Source: Canariomyces notabilis
Lineage: Eukaryota; Ascomycota; Sordariomycetes; Sordariales; Chaetomiaceae
NCBI RefSeq assembly: GCF_033297395.1
Contig: NW_027041824.1
Span: forward strand, 2,440,628 to 2,504,627
Length of the DNA stretch: 64,000 nt
Direction: 5' to 3'
A model generated the notes under the pieces. That model was not told where the DNA came from. It saw nothing but the letters and a program-made list of their open reading frames with translations, and made no database searches. The translations under genes and the position numbers were made by a program. Position 1 is the stretch's first letter. Each line of letters starts with the position of its first letter. Below, piece after piece: positions 42,858 through 54,087 of the stretch.

Positions 42858-44260
42858 TCACTTGGACTCCTTGGTCATGATGAAATCTCTCTTGACCCTG
42901 ATCCCGCTGCCGGTCGATGACCCCGAGTCGGAGGCTCGCGGGCCCACTCTAATCTCGGTCGTCACAGTCGGCTTCAATCCCAGTCCAGACTTATTGGCGA
43001 TTTTGCCATGCTTTTGATGGCTCGGTTCTACCTGGTCCAATTCGGCCCGGGTTGCCCAGGATCCCTTTTCTAACCTGTCAACGGTTTGCAGCTCTAGGTC
43101 CTCCGGATATATGATGGCCCTGGTGCTGCCGTTGTCAGGGACATTGCCGCCGTTGCCAGTGGCACTGGATTTGCCGCGGTCCGATGACTTGTGGTAGTAA
43201 TGTCTACTAGGATCGCTCTGCCAGGCCTGCAAGCCCATAAACGGGAACCATCGAGGGATCAGGGGCCGCAGAGTTGGGAGGCAGGCACATGTGATACCCG
43301 AGCAAACTTCGCCGATCGACCAGCAAGATGCACCAACATTGTCCCATGTGACGTCCTCGCTTAGGTGGAGGTACTGTATACGGATGACCGAGATGGCGCA
43401 GGTCTGTCAGGCTCGGTTTTAGTACACATTTGATTTGTGCGGCTGGCCTGGGGACTGGTAGGTTGGACTTACAAAGAAGCCGAGGCTGAAGACGCCGACC
43501 AGGGCGAATTTCTGGCCCCTGCGAAGGTTTAGACGGCTCAGGGCCGGAAGGGGGATGATGAAGACAATGATATCGGTCACAATGTTGCCCGCGGCGTTGA
43601 TGTACCAGAACGGCAGAGGTGGGATGCAAGTTCCTGGGATGTCGGGAACCCAAAACCGATGGATGGGAGTGCACTGGAAAATGTTGACAAGAAGCTGTGA
43701 TGTCGACCACAAGGCTACAATGACGAAGGCGGCGATTATGGCGCGTTTCATCGGCCCCGTTCCCAGGATGCGGTAGTACTGAAGCAGGAAGGTAAGCTTT
43801 GTCGCGGTCAAGGATGCGTTGTACAGCACAATCGAGACGTAGAATGCCTGTGTCAACAATTAGCCTACTTGAGGCATCGGTTTGTGTGTATATGCGGACA
43901 TGATCCATACTCGAAAGTACTTGTAGATCTCTGTTGGGTCCAGCGCTTTCATATGCCTGCCACTGCCATACATGGTACCTGGGACGATAGGTGTCAGCGA
44001 TGGACGCAAGATTGTGGAGAGGCGTCTACCATACCTGCGGCGATCGTGATCCCACTACCTATGGCCAAAAGCAGGGCGGCAACGGCGGCCCAGTCGTCGA
44101 TTCCGAACTGACGAACTATCACGGCCCGGCAATAGGACCGCAGACCAACTGCGGCAGTGGAAATGGCGAGTACGGTTGAGACTACAGCGATTGGCACCCC
44201 AGCCCGTGACTCGTAGAGAGCGGGGTCCTCCGGCGTTGGTGTTGTCGGCGCTGCCGACAT
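42858..44260 (-). CDS. rhodopsin-domain (SAT4/PTH11-like) integral membrane protein
   Basis: Four exons (44035-44260, 43911-43978, 43473-43847, 42858-43403) encode 404 residues. The seven-helix fungal rhodopsin-domain pattern is clear: TM1 VPIAVVSTVLAISTAAVGLRS, the FGIDDWAAVAALLLA loop plus TM2, the YVSIVLYNASLTATKLTFLLQ helix, the GTCIPPLPFWYINA loop with its conserved Cys/Trp, NIVTDIIVFIIPLPALSRL and RRGQKFALVGVFSLGFF. TM7 is read across WDNVGASCWSIGEVCSGITC. These proteins are plasma-membrane, often receptor-like; Magnaporthe Pth11 of this superfamily acts in surface sensing, but lacking an N-terminal CFEM domain here the role is open. The tail is basic and Ser-rich. The ATG at 44260 was chosen since the in-frame sequence upstream (to 44518) looks like leader. 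Confidence 0.9.
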
Positions 44261-47200
44261 ATTGAACTCTTTTTCAAAAGGAACCGTGTAATCAGGAAAC
44301 GACTCGGCCGGAAATGGCGAAGGGTGCGAGTGATTATCTAGGGGTGAAGCCACCCTGGTATACGAGGCTCTGGCGAACAGACCTTCTTTGGACCTGAGTA
44401 GTCCTGTCAGGAAGCTGGGCGGCGAGGAAGAGTAGCGGCTGGATGTCCTTGGGGGCAAAGAGAGAAAGGAAGGAAGGTCAAAATCTTCAAGGGGCTGCTG
44501 CTTTGGTAGTTGATGCATTTCTAAAAGGTCTGTACAAAGCTTGGAGTGGTGCTATCGAATGTCGCCGTACTGCAGGTGGTGGATCCCTCCACCAGTGGCA
44601 GCAACTCGTCCCAGACACACGTCTGCGTCTGCACGCTCGGATCATGGCGTGAATCGCAAACTGGGGACGCTGACTCCATTGGCTGTTGAAGCTCACCAGA
44701 GATTCCTCCAAAGCATTGTGGGTCGGCCATCTCGGATGGCAATTCTCGGTGTGAAGGTGCTTCCAGTAAACCGAGGTAGGGGGCCAAGGCGCGTGCTTTG
44801 GCTTCGCATCCGGACCATTTCCGAGTTTCAACGGGACAAAACATACTCGCATCATCGTATGTAAGGTACCTCCGTATGTACATAAGGTACGCTTAGCGCT
44901 ACTGGCCATGTCTGCAGCCACAAGCATCGTTGCCAGTTTTCTGGTGACTGATTCGGAAGCTACCCTGAGTTTGGGTGGAGGCGAAGAAAACGTGGGGTGA
45001 CGTTAGCAGATCGCAAACCCAAACCAGGTTCTGTCCAATGGGTGTGCCAATCGCGGTCATGCTTGGCATTTGACATGACAGCTTCCGCCCCGGCCCGTCC
45101 TTGGTGTCCCGGGTGTCGTGGAGAAATGGAGATGGTGGAATCCGCTAGCGGAGCAACTGGAGAGCTCTTTCCTGTTTCCCCAATCTTGCCCATGACTGTG
45201 CACCTGCCCTACGTCGGATATATGCACGTGAAACTTCATACCTCACCCCAAGTGCACTGCAGGTGCTGCGTTGGTGAAGTTGGGACTTTGGGTTGATGGA
45301 GCTGCATTTGTGCAAGCCAGACCGGGCAAGTGGAAGAACCTGCTCTCTTGATCCATACCGAAACCCCCCTGGCTTGTTGTGTACTGTGTAGTTTCTGCGT
45401 GCTGGTGGCAAGGTGCGTTATCATCACGCCAACAAGAGTCTGTGCGCGTAGGAAGCTTAGCGTAGTCACAAACCAGGACCAGGTCATGACTCTTTACGTG
45501 TAGAGAGGCACGAGAGGGCGACGGAGTTGGGCAAAGAACTCGTGAATTTATCGATTGCTCCTGTTGTATACACATGGGAAGTTGCGCCGGCTTGCGGCTA
45601 CAAGCCTACGACCTTGCCAAAGCAAAACTTCAACAAGTTCAGCATGGAGGGTGTGCGTCGCCGGGGTCGCTCGAGGGTCGTTAGACGTTAGGTGGGCCAG
45701 GTCTGTCAGTACCTCAGCGCCTAGCGCACCGGCGAAGCTCGCCAAGGGATCGCCCCTGATTATGATCCCATCCCTGCCGGGCCGAGTTGGAGATCTGTAA
45801 ATCTGGCCCGAGGCTCCGGCGAAGATCATATGTAAAGGCCATCATCGAAATGTGCCCAGGATCACTGCTCCGTACTAGTCTGGCAATTCATTTTCAGTGT
45901 CAATTCGCATCGTCCTCCTCATTGACAGAGCGTCCGACCTACGGCCGCTGGTGGGCGAGACATGTTGAAACAAAAAGGATGAGCAAATGCAACACCATCC
46001 TGTTTCGACAGACAGCCAGAGCTAAAAGTCAAGAACAGCCAGTCACAAACCCACTGATTTACATGGGCTCTACTTTAGTACTTGTAAACGCAGCGCACGG
46101 GCAAGACTTCCAGCTCCTTAACATTGTCACATACGGGGTACGGAGTACATACACAGTAATTTGACAGCGCTGACAGCCCATCGGCCCGGTGGCACCGGCT
46201 TTACGGGCCGATAGTACCTCCGCTGGACTACCTTCCTACCGATCTACGGAGGTAGCTTAGTACTGTCTCAGTTCCATGAGGCCGTCTACGCGAGATGACT
46301 CCGAAGCGAGAGTGGACTACTGGGACCAGCGAGAAAGTCTTCATGTAGGCACAACATTCGGAAACTTGGTTTCCTGAACCGTATCCGTCCCTGCTGTGGC
46401 CACATTGAATGGCGGCTGATGGCCCGTTCAAGACGCTAACGTACCTATAGGTAACCTGAGAAATTGAAAGAAAAAAGAAGCCATCAATGGCCGGCAAGGT
46501 GAAGCCGCCGTGATTGCTCTTAGTGGGCCTCCAAATTCAAAGCGTAGATCTTGAAGGACGCCCGTGAAGTGTAAGGTGTCTGTCGAGGACACGTAGACAG
46601 GTTCGAGCACTTGGAAGTCAAAAATGAGCAAGAAGGCGAAGCCATGTGCGAATCAGTCGGCGCATGAGTAGTAACAATTACAAGATCCAAACAAATCAGC
46701 ATGGTGAAATCTGGTGAGCTTGAAATGTAGTTTGCTCAGGATGATTGGCCGGCCACGCCTGGTCAAGTAGACATATGAATACAGTTCCCCCCTTGTTTGT
46801 TCGTTAGCGCCTGACTTCAAGACCAGGGTCAGCCCTAAGATTTCAATTTCAACATCAAAATAGTCAATTTTTCTACAGAAAAAAGGCCCCGAAGAAAATG
46901 GTCTTCTTGAGTAATGCTAGATACTCTTTTTTCTCGCATTAAATCAATCGTTCCGGCTGCTGAGAAGCATTTCTCTGATTCCTGGACCAGAACCCCTGTC
47001 GAGAGTCCTGCGCTAACAAACAAACAAGGGGTGAAATGTATGTCTTCTGCAGTTCTGCTTCTTCCTGCCCCTGGATTCTGAGTCATAACCTCATGATGCT
47101 ACCGTGTTCGAGTGTTTAAAAGCAACACCTTCCCCCCCCTCCCCCCCCAACCCTCTATCAGCCATTCCTGCGTCGGTTTGCTGCTCCGAATTGGGATGTT

Positions 47201-48122
47201 GATGACGTTATTAGCGGCGCGATCCAGAAACTTCAGGTTATGAAATAGGGAGATAGCCATTGGAATGGAAAAATGATTCCCCAATCAGGCTGACGTAGTA
47301 ACTTAGATGGAGGTGACAACGAGCAGTCAGCTGAGGCATGCCGCAGTCATCATATGGCATGTATATGTGTCGGAGGGGACGGAGGAAGGAAGAGAGGTCA
47401 ACGTAGTGGAATTGTCAGGGCTGCTGAAGAAAGGAAGAAAAAGAGGAAATTCCTGGGCCAACGTACAGGCCAGAAATAGGGGAGTGTGGCTGGCTGAGGT
47501 AAGCTGGGTGGGGCCTGGCCAGGCCCACGCAACAATATGATAATGATACATGTGTGTTTTGGCGGATCGTCCTGTTCGTCATGGATCTTGGGGCTTCGAA
47601 TTAGGCTCTTTACCCACCAGAAAGTATGGACGTAGCGCAACGCACTTGGCTACCAGGCGCAAACGCACCGAAATCACCCGCAGGAGGGGAGATGCGCGGA
47701 TTCGCCCAGGCTCCCTGGGTGGCAGGTGGTTGTGGGGGTGACAGCTGCTCTAGAAAGTATAATCTTTGCCGAGGCCGTTGACGCTTGCCCAAAACCATAC
47801 TCAAGTTGGACATTCTTAACTTCGTGATGAGGTTGTTATCAGTCAGGGAAGGAGAGTCAGGAGATGGAGTTTGGTTGAGCTTTGACCACAAGTAGGTCAC
47901 ACCTCCCCACGCGCCTTCCCGAGTGGGCCGAGTCCCATCAGGGTTCGGGTCCCGCGACTCCCGCCTTAAGTGACGGAGCGGATCAAATTTTGACCGTGCG
48001 CCCACACAGCGGCTCGGCAGCCCTGGTCGAAATTGCAAATTTGGCGAAAACCCACGATACGGCGGAACGACGCTACACGACAATCCATCCTCACCACATC
48101 GCGACCGAACCCAGCCGTCAAA
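44261..48122. other. 3.9-kb divergent gene-poor interval
   Basis: Longest gene-free stretch in the window, between divergent starts. Open frames on both strands are short and without family resemblance. It has a C-run pair at about 47131-47150 and GGTACC words near 44866 and 46442. I see no rRNA, tRNA or transposon ends. Confidence 0.45.
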
Positions 48123-49018
48123 ATGGTGAACGTACCCAAGACCAGGAAGACCTTTTGCAAGAGCCGCGAATGCGGCAAGCACACCCTGCACAAGGTCACC
48201 CAGTACAAGGCTGGCAAGGCCTCAGCATTCGCTCAGGGAAAGCGCCGTTACGACCGCAAGCAGTCCGGTTACGGTGGTCAGACGAAGCCCGTCTTCCACA
48301 AGAAGGCGAAGACAACCAAGAAGATCGTGCTGCGACTAGTGAGATAGGAGCTCTGCGACCATCGGCCTGGGGAGAGAGTCGCTAAACAGGATGGTGGACA
48401 GGAATGCTCGGCATGCAAGGCGAAGAAGCAGCTCCCGCTGAAGCGGTGCAAGCACTTTGAGCTTGGGTAAGTTTTATGCAAAACTGCTTTCTGTTATTGT
48501 TGCGATAGGGACCGCAAATATGAACCGCTACCGCGAGGCTCGAACGCGTCAATGCCCAAACCATTACGCCTCATCAGGCACACGATAAATTCTGCTGCCG
48601 AGACTACAAGAGCCCCCGAAGCTACCACAAGTTTCCCCCGCGATCACTCGGATTTTCAACAGGCAATGTGGGCACACAGACAGGGCACGATCTGGGACAA
48701 CGGACCCTGGGGGTCTGAGTACGAATGGGAATCAATGATATTCTGCTCTCTGCTTTCTCATGCGAATGCTGGAAGTCACAATTCGAGCTATCCATGCGTC
48801 TCGAGACCAGCAGAGTGCTTGGCAGGACACCTTCATTCGACAGATCGCTTCGCAGTACGATCGGCCTCGCCTGAAGTCGCAACAACTCCGCTCATGCCTC
48901 GCCTTTTCGCATTGCGGTCCCTATTAACCAATCTTCTTCGAATGTTTTGGCGTGCGGGTTCTGACTCTGGGGAAACAGTGGTGACAAGAAGACCAAGGGT
49001 GCCGCCCTCGTGTTTTAA
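48123..49018 (+). CDS. RPL42: 60S ribosomal protein eL42 (L44/L36A)
   Basis: Exons 48123-48338, 48402-48466 and 48979-49018 join to 106 residues, exactly the yeast length. The start MVNVPKTRKTFCKSRECGK, the core ASAFAQGKRRYDRKQSGYGG, KPVFHKKAKTTKK, the zinc-binding cysteines (C12 and C17 near the start; ECSACK and KRCKHFEL later) and the ending GGDKKTKGAALVF leave no doubt. The second acceptor was set at GTGGACAG because it restores the conserved RLECSACK; an upstream CAG would insert four residues. eL42 lies at the ribosomal E site. The proline or glutamine at the cycloheximide-contact position is worth noting: the motif here is TKPVF, the cycloheximide-sensitive proline form. The last exon is only 40 nt, after a 512-nt intron with internal complementarity. 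Confidence 0.97.
48467..48978 (+). other. long second intron of RPL42 with complementary arms
   Basis: 512-nt intron, about five times the usual length here, with GTAAGT donor, TCTGAC branch motif near 48962 and AAACAG acceptor. ATAGGGACCGCAA at 48505-48517 is exactly complementary to TTGCGGTCCCTAT at 48912-48924. Pairing would loop out about 394 nt and bring the splice sites close. Confidence 0.8.
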
Positions 49019-50354
49019 GCGGTATGCGGTCGGAGAGGTGGTGGTGATTCATGGGGACACGGCTCTGGTTTTCGGAAACTGGCCTTGCATGGCTTCGCCG
49101 CGCCATTTGGTGGGAAACCAAAAAGCGATTTCAGTCTTGACATGGGAATGGCGGGCATTAAGGAACATGTACACGGGCATGGGTGGTTCGGATGCGGCAC
49201 AGCAAGCACAATACCATCCTTGGGGCGTTTCGTCTGCGCTTTGATTCACGAACACTGCTTCCGGTTCTCATACGTCATGCTTTGGTGCCCCCATTCCTCG
49301 AGTGCTGAGCCGGCGTCTTCTCGGAGTAAAGCCCGGCCGCGCGGTCTCAGGTATTGAGATTATGCACATCTTCATTGCTGCGTGTGTGGCAGGCAACGAA
49401 GGGCTGCTGAACCGCATGGTTGGAGTGTTTGACAGATCCTGTGATGGCTCGGGCAGGCGAACGTTGATGCCCTTCTCTGGTGATAGCAAGCATAACAGAC
49501 CCCCAGGATTGTTGTTACCGCAACTGGCCGGGAGACAAGCCCAAAATTAACGTTGGGTGTCTCAGCCAGATCCCACTTGATACCACTCCGGACTCCGTTT
49601 GCTTTGCTCCATATTCAGAAACTCTGTATTGACCGATATGAACTGACACCGATTTCCGGCAGTGAACCGTCCTGGGGACCGTGTAGACTCTAATGATCAG
49701 GGTGCCATCATCCATGATGGCTTGAGCTCATTATGCACATGGCAAAGCCCGGTCATGCATCGCGGCTTGCGGAACCAGCCATCGGTGTGTGTATGCTCCA
49801 TCGCGACATCTCAAACATAGGGCTGGTGCTGGCGCTATTTGTGGTGTCCCCCGAACTCTGCAGCCACGATGGCTGGCTCATGGGCCAGCACCAATCCCTG
49901 GCGACAAAGAGATCGTCTCGGCATTCAAGCCCAGTTCCAGCCACCGCCATCGGACATCGGGAGTGGCATCTGAGAGGTCAAAAGAAAGTTACGACGCGAG
50001 CGACGCAAGGATTGGCTGGGTTGCGCGCCTTCAGCCGCACTGCAATGACTCGGCTTGTATAACGTAGGACAAGGTTCCAACGGCCAGGCGGATCCCATCT
50101 GCCTGATATGAGTGCGCCGCTCCCGGCCTTGCAGCATGGGAGAAAATTCGCATGCAGTTCCGATCTGCTCGAGATCTCATCCAGTCCTGGGTACAGTCAC
50201 GGCGAACAAGGCATCCCTTGCGTCCATGACTGTTGATACGGGGTGATGTTGAGCAAGGCAAAAAAGGGGGGGCGCATAACTTTGTTTTGACAACCACTAG
50301 ACCGAAGGGGGAGGACCCTTCGCTCGGCACCACGGCTGCGCAGCCGTTTGAGAG
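49019..50354. other. intergenic, no gene supported
   Basis: 1.3 kb between two plus-strand genes, holding the end of RPL42 and the promoter of the DUF3433 gene. No supported frame or repeat. Confidence 0.4.
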
Positions 50355-53300
50355 ATGCAGCAACCCTACGTTCACCCGCGAGACGACCGAGCCGCATACG
50401 AGTACACGGCACAGGCGACAGAAGACCGCTATGAAGTGGCCTTGCATGGTCCCCAACCGGGGAGCAAGTCCCCCGTATGGATCAAGGCAAATAATACACC
50501 AAACTACAAACCGAAGCCCTTACGATGGCAATTCATCACTACCGTTATCGTGCTACTGATCATCGCCCTCGCCCTCGTCATTATCGCCGAGAAGCAGATG
50601 CCGGGCTCAGACAACAGCGCCAGCATCCTTGGCCTCCATCCCAATGCCACGCAGCCCCTTCGGTTCGCTCGTCAGGTCACCGTCAACACATCTGAGTCTA
50701 CGGTTTCCGGCGCCACGACGACGGTGGCCACGGCTCTCTCAACAACTCCCACTCTGATATCATCCAGCAACCTCCCAAGCAGCGGCGTTCCGAGTTCCGG
50801 AGAGGAGGTGGTGGATCTGGTCCAATCCACACCGCTACTTACATCGACGGCAACAATGAGCCTCACCGCTTCTGCCTCGAGCCTGGTGGGCAGCACGGGC
50901 GCGCCGTCTACACTCCGGACAGCAGGCTCCAGCGACTCAACAGTCAGTCTTCCAAGCGGTGCCTCGGTTATCCCGGTCTCTACCTCCGTCTCCACCTTCA
51001 CCACCAGCATCACCGTATCCGTAACGACAGAGACCTGGTCCAGCGAATTCACGACAGTCAGTACAAGCTTCTTTACTACTGTGTCGACAGTCAGTTCCAC
51101 GTTTACAGCTACCGTGACAACTCCCTTGGCGACAGCCTTTCCCGAATCAACATGGTCATCCGATGGCAGCCAAGGCACCATCGCTCCCTCAACTGGATTT
51201 TCCGATGTTGTCCAGACCACAACAGCGGCTTTTGCTGTGCCAACCACAATCACGGGTGCAACGACCTTCACTACAATTGGAACCGCTTTCGGAACAAACA
51301 CACTCACTGGTGTCGTCATTCCCAGCGTAGGAGAGGTCACCATAACTTATTACAGCACCATCTTGCCATCAACCCCTGACCAACCGATAACTCAGCAGCC
51401 GGACCCTGTGGGGTTTACCGGGGTGGAAGTTATTGGCGACGATATCGTAACGTTTGTGCACACGGAAGCACCCGTTGTACTTGTCGTTCCTTCAGAAGAC
51501 GCCCAGACTCGGGTTATTGAGCAGCAGATCACCACAGGAGTCACGGAGGTCGGGGGGTCTGTCGTCACGCAGACCGTGGTCATTACGCCTTCGCCGGGCG
51601 TCTTTGTTCCTGTGGTCACGCTGGAAGGGGGAGTCCTGACAACAGTTGCCGACATGGTGGGAGGACAAGTTGGACAGCCCCTTACTTACACAGCTGTGAA
51701 CAACGTCGGGGGCACGCCAGTTACCCAGGTCGTTGTCACGACACCTGCGGGGCCGCCGTTCCAACCCATCACGTACACGGTCGTCCAGGACGTAGGAGGA
51801 ACCCTGGTAACCGATGTTGTCGTCACCACACCGACGGGGGCTCCTGGTCAGCCCATCACTTTTACCGCCGTCGACATTGTCGGGGGAACGCCAGTCACGC
51901 AGGTGCTGGTTACGACACCAACCGGCGCTCCGTTCCAGCCAGTGACCCTCACAGTTGCCACCAATATCGGCGGTACCGAGTCCGTTGTCACTTTCACGCC
52001 GCCACCAACAACGCTTGTAGAAACCATTGACGGGACCCCTGTTACCATCATTAGCAACCCTCCACTGACCAGCTTCACCACGACAATCGGGGGAACACCC
52101 GGGAAGCATACCTTGGTGACAACACCAACTGGCACAGAACCCATTACCTTGACATTCGTGTCGACGTCCGGAGCCACGCTCAGCACCTTTACGAGCACCA
52201 TACCCCCGACCACGTACACCACGACCCGGTCAGGAATTTCCAAAACCATTACGTCAACCCCTTCACCCAGTACAAGCCTTTCCACTAAGCATGGGACGAC
52301 GAGAACATTCACCTCCACGTCCACGCCAACTCTCTCCGCGACGGCGAGCAACCCTCCAGCGCCTTCAGCCACCGGAACAACCAGGGTCTTCCGGTGGACC
52401 GAGGCCGACATTTTCGTAGGCACCTTCCTACCCCCACTTCTCGGTGTCGGGCTCGTCATCCCGCTGCGTATCATCGACCTAAACGCGAAGCTGTATCAAC
52501 CCTTCCAAACCCTCGCCGGGGCCGCGGCCGGCGGTGGTAGGTCGGGCGCCGAGACGCTGCTGATGCAGTACAGTGGACTGATGGCCTTTGTCACGCCCGT
52601 CGTAACCATGCTGCAGGGCCATCCCATCCCCTTTTTGACAACGATCATGGTCGGGTTCGCCTCGCTCATGGTGCCGCTGGCCACCGAAGCCGTCGGCCTC
52701 AAATTGCACGGCCAGTGCTACCAGAACACGGCCAGCCCGACAACGTGCGCGCCCGCATTGGGCGTCAGCCCGGTCCCCGCACACGCGCTGATGGGACTGA
52801 TGGCGGCCGTGATCGTGCTGCTCGTGCTGGTCCTCCTGCTCATGAGCCGCTGGACGACGGGTGTGTTCGCCAATCCGTGGAACATTGCCGGCATTGCCTC
52901 CCTCGCCGGCAATCCCCAGGTGCACATCCAGCAAAACAGCGAGCGGGCGATGCGCCGCGCCGTGGCGACCAAGCAGTACGGGCTGGGGTACTTCCAGAAC
53001 GCGGCCACGGGGAGGGAGGAGTACGGGATTGTGTTGACCGACGAAGCGGGGAGGGGTCTGCAGGACCAGGATGAGGCCCGGCTGCGCGAAGCCGACAGCG
53101 AGTCGGAGCTCTTGGAGGCGAATGAGGCGGTGGCCAATGGCGGATCGTTGAGCCAGCACCTGCCCTTCATGACGCTGCGCCTCCCCTGGCGGATTAGTTT
53201 CGTCGTGTTCCAGCTGGCCGTCATGGTGTTTGTTATTGTCTACCACACCTACTACCGCGGTGGCATTCGCGACAACGGGCGGCTCTGGCGGTTCATGAAC

Positions 53301-54087
53301 GCCAACACGTTTGGCGTCCGCTTCGTTGCCGCCATCGTAGGCGTCATCATCGCCTTTTGCTGGCAGTCCTTCTTCCTCAGTAAGTGACCTTCCCAATCCC
53401 GAGTGTTTAGTACCACTCTCGCGAATTCTAGCCTACCTTACTAATTTTGCCCCACCCACAGGCGTCAGCGTAATGGTCCCCTACACGCTCATGGCCCAGC
53501 GGACACAGCCAGCCTCCCGCTCAATCCTCTTCACCCCGAGCACCAACCCATTTTCAGGCCTCTACTCCGCCATCAAGCACCGACACTTATTCCTCCTCAA
53601 CGTCTCGGTCGCGGCCATCCTTTCCGAGTTCCTGCCCGTGGTGCTGTCCAACGTGCCCTTCAACCTCGCACAAACCCGCACGGCCGCCACCGTTTGCGCC
53701 GCGCTCTCGGTCCTCTTCCTCGGCGTCATGCTCTCGGTGCTGGCCTGGAGCTTTTTTGTTCGCTACCCGCCCATGCCCGTCGACCCGCGCTGCATCGCGG
53801 GCATGCTGTACTACGTCTCGCAGAGCCCGCTATTGCTGGAGGAGATGGAGGGCGTGTCGGTGCTGGACGGCAAGGAGAGGGAGGCCAGGGTCGCACAGGC
53901 CGGGAGAAGGTATTTCTATGGCGTATTGGCCGGCGGATCGTGGAGGCGGTTGGGCGTCGATTGCGATGCTGGGCCGGGACCGGACGTCATCACTGCGTAC
54001 CAGGGGGCTCAGGGATTGGTGGGAGAGGATCCGGGGCTCCAGAGTGGGGAGAGGAGGACGGACGGGCAGTTAGCCATATATGACTGA
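50355..54087 (+). CDS. DUF3433-type membrane protein with Ser/Thr-rich repeat ectodomain
   Basis: Exons 50355-53379 and 53462-54087 (intron GTAAGT..CCACAG) give 1216 residues. A cytosolic N-terminus leads to a membrane helix (FITTVIVLLIIALALVIIA, about 60-78). Then comes an ectodomain of roughly 590 residues, extremely rich in Thr, Ser and Val, suited to O-mannosylation. Within it a 29-residue unit repeats in tandem at 51678-51938. Residues about 680 onward hold multiple membrane helices: LLGVGLVIPLRIIDLNAKLYQPFQ, ITTIMVG-like and LMGLMAAVIVLLVLVLLLM segments, then a cytosolic loop with ANPWNIAGIASLAGNPQV, the DUF3433-type signature. Further helices span the exon junction and LSVLFLGVMLSVLAWSFFV. 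A cell-surface protein of unknown role; wall anchoring or sensing is inference from the glycosylated stalk. Confidence 0.88.
51678..51964 (+). repeat. tandem 87-bp coding repeat (29-residue unit)
   Basis: Three full units start at 51678, 51765 and 51852, with a partial fourth from 51939. Each begins Pro-[LIV]-Thr and carries VGGT..VT.V.VTTP.G.P.Q, in phase with the reading frame of the DUF3433 gene. Confidence 0.9.

Noticed and set aside
47131..47150. Double C-run as a G-quadruplex on the minus strand
   Set aside because: Only two long runs close together; too little to argue a function.
52479..53396. 305-codon minus-strand frame opposite the DUF3433 gene
   Set aside because: Shadow of the membrane-coding strand; His/Gly/Glu-rich composition without motifs.
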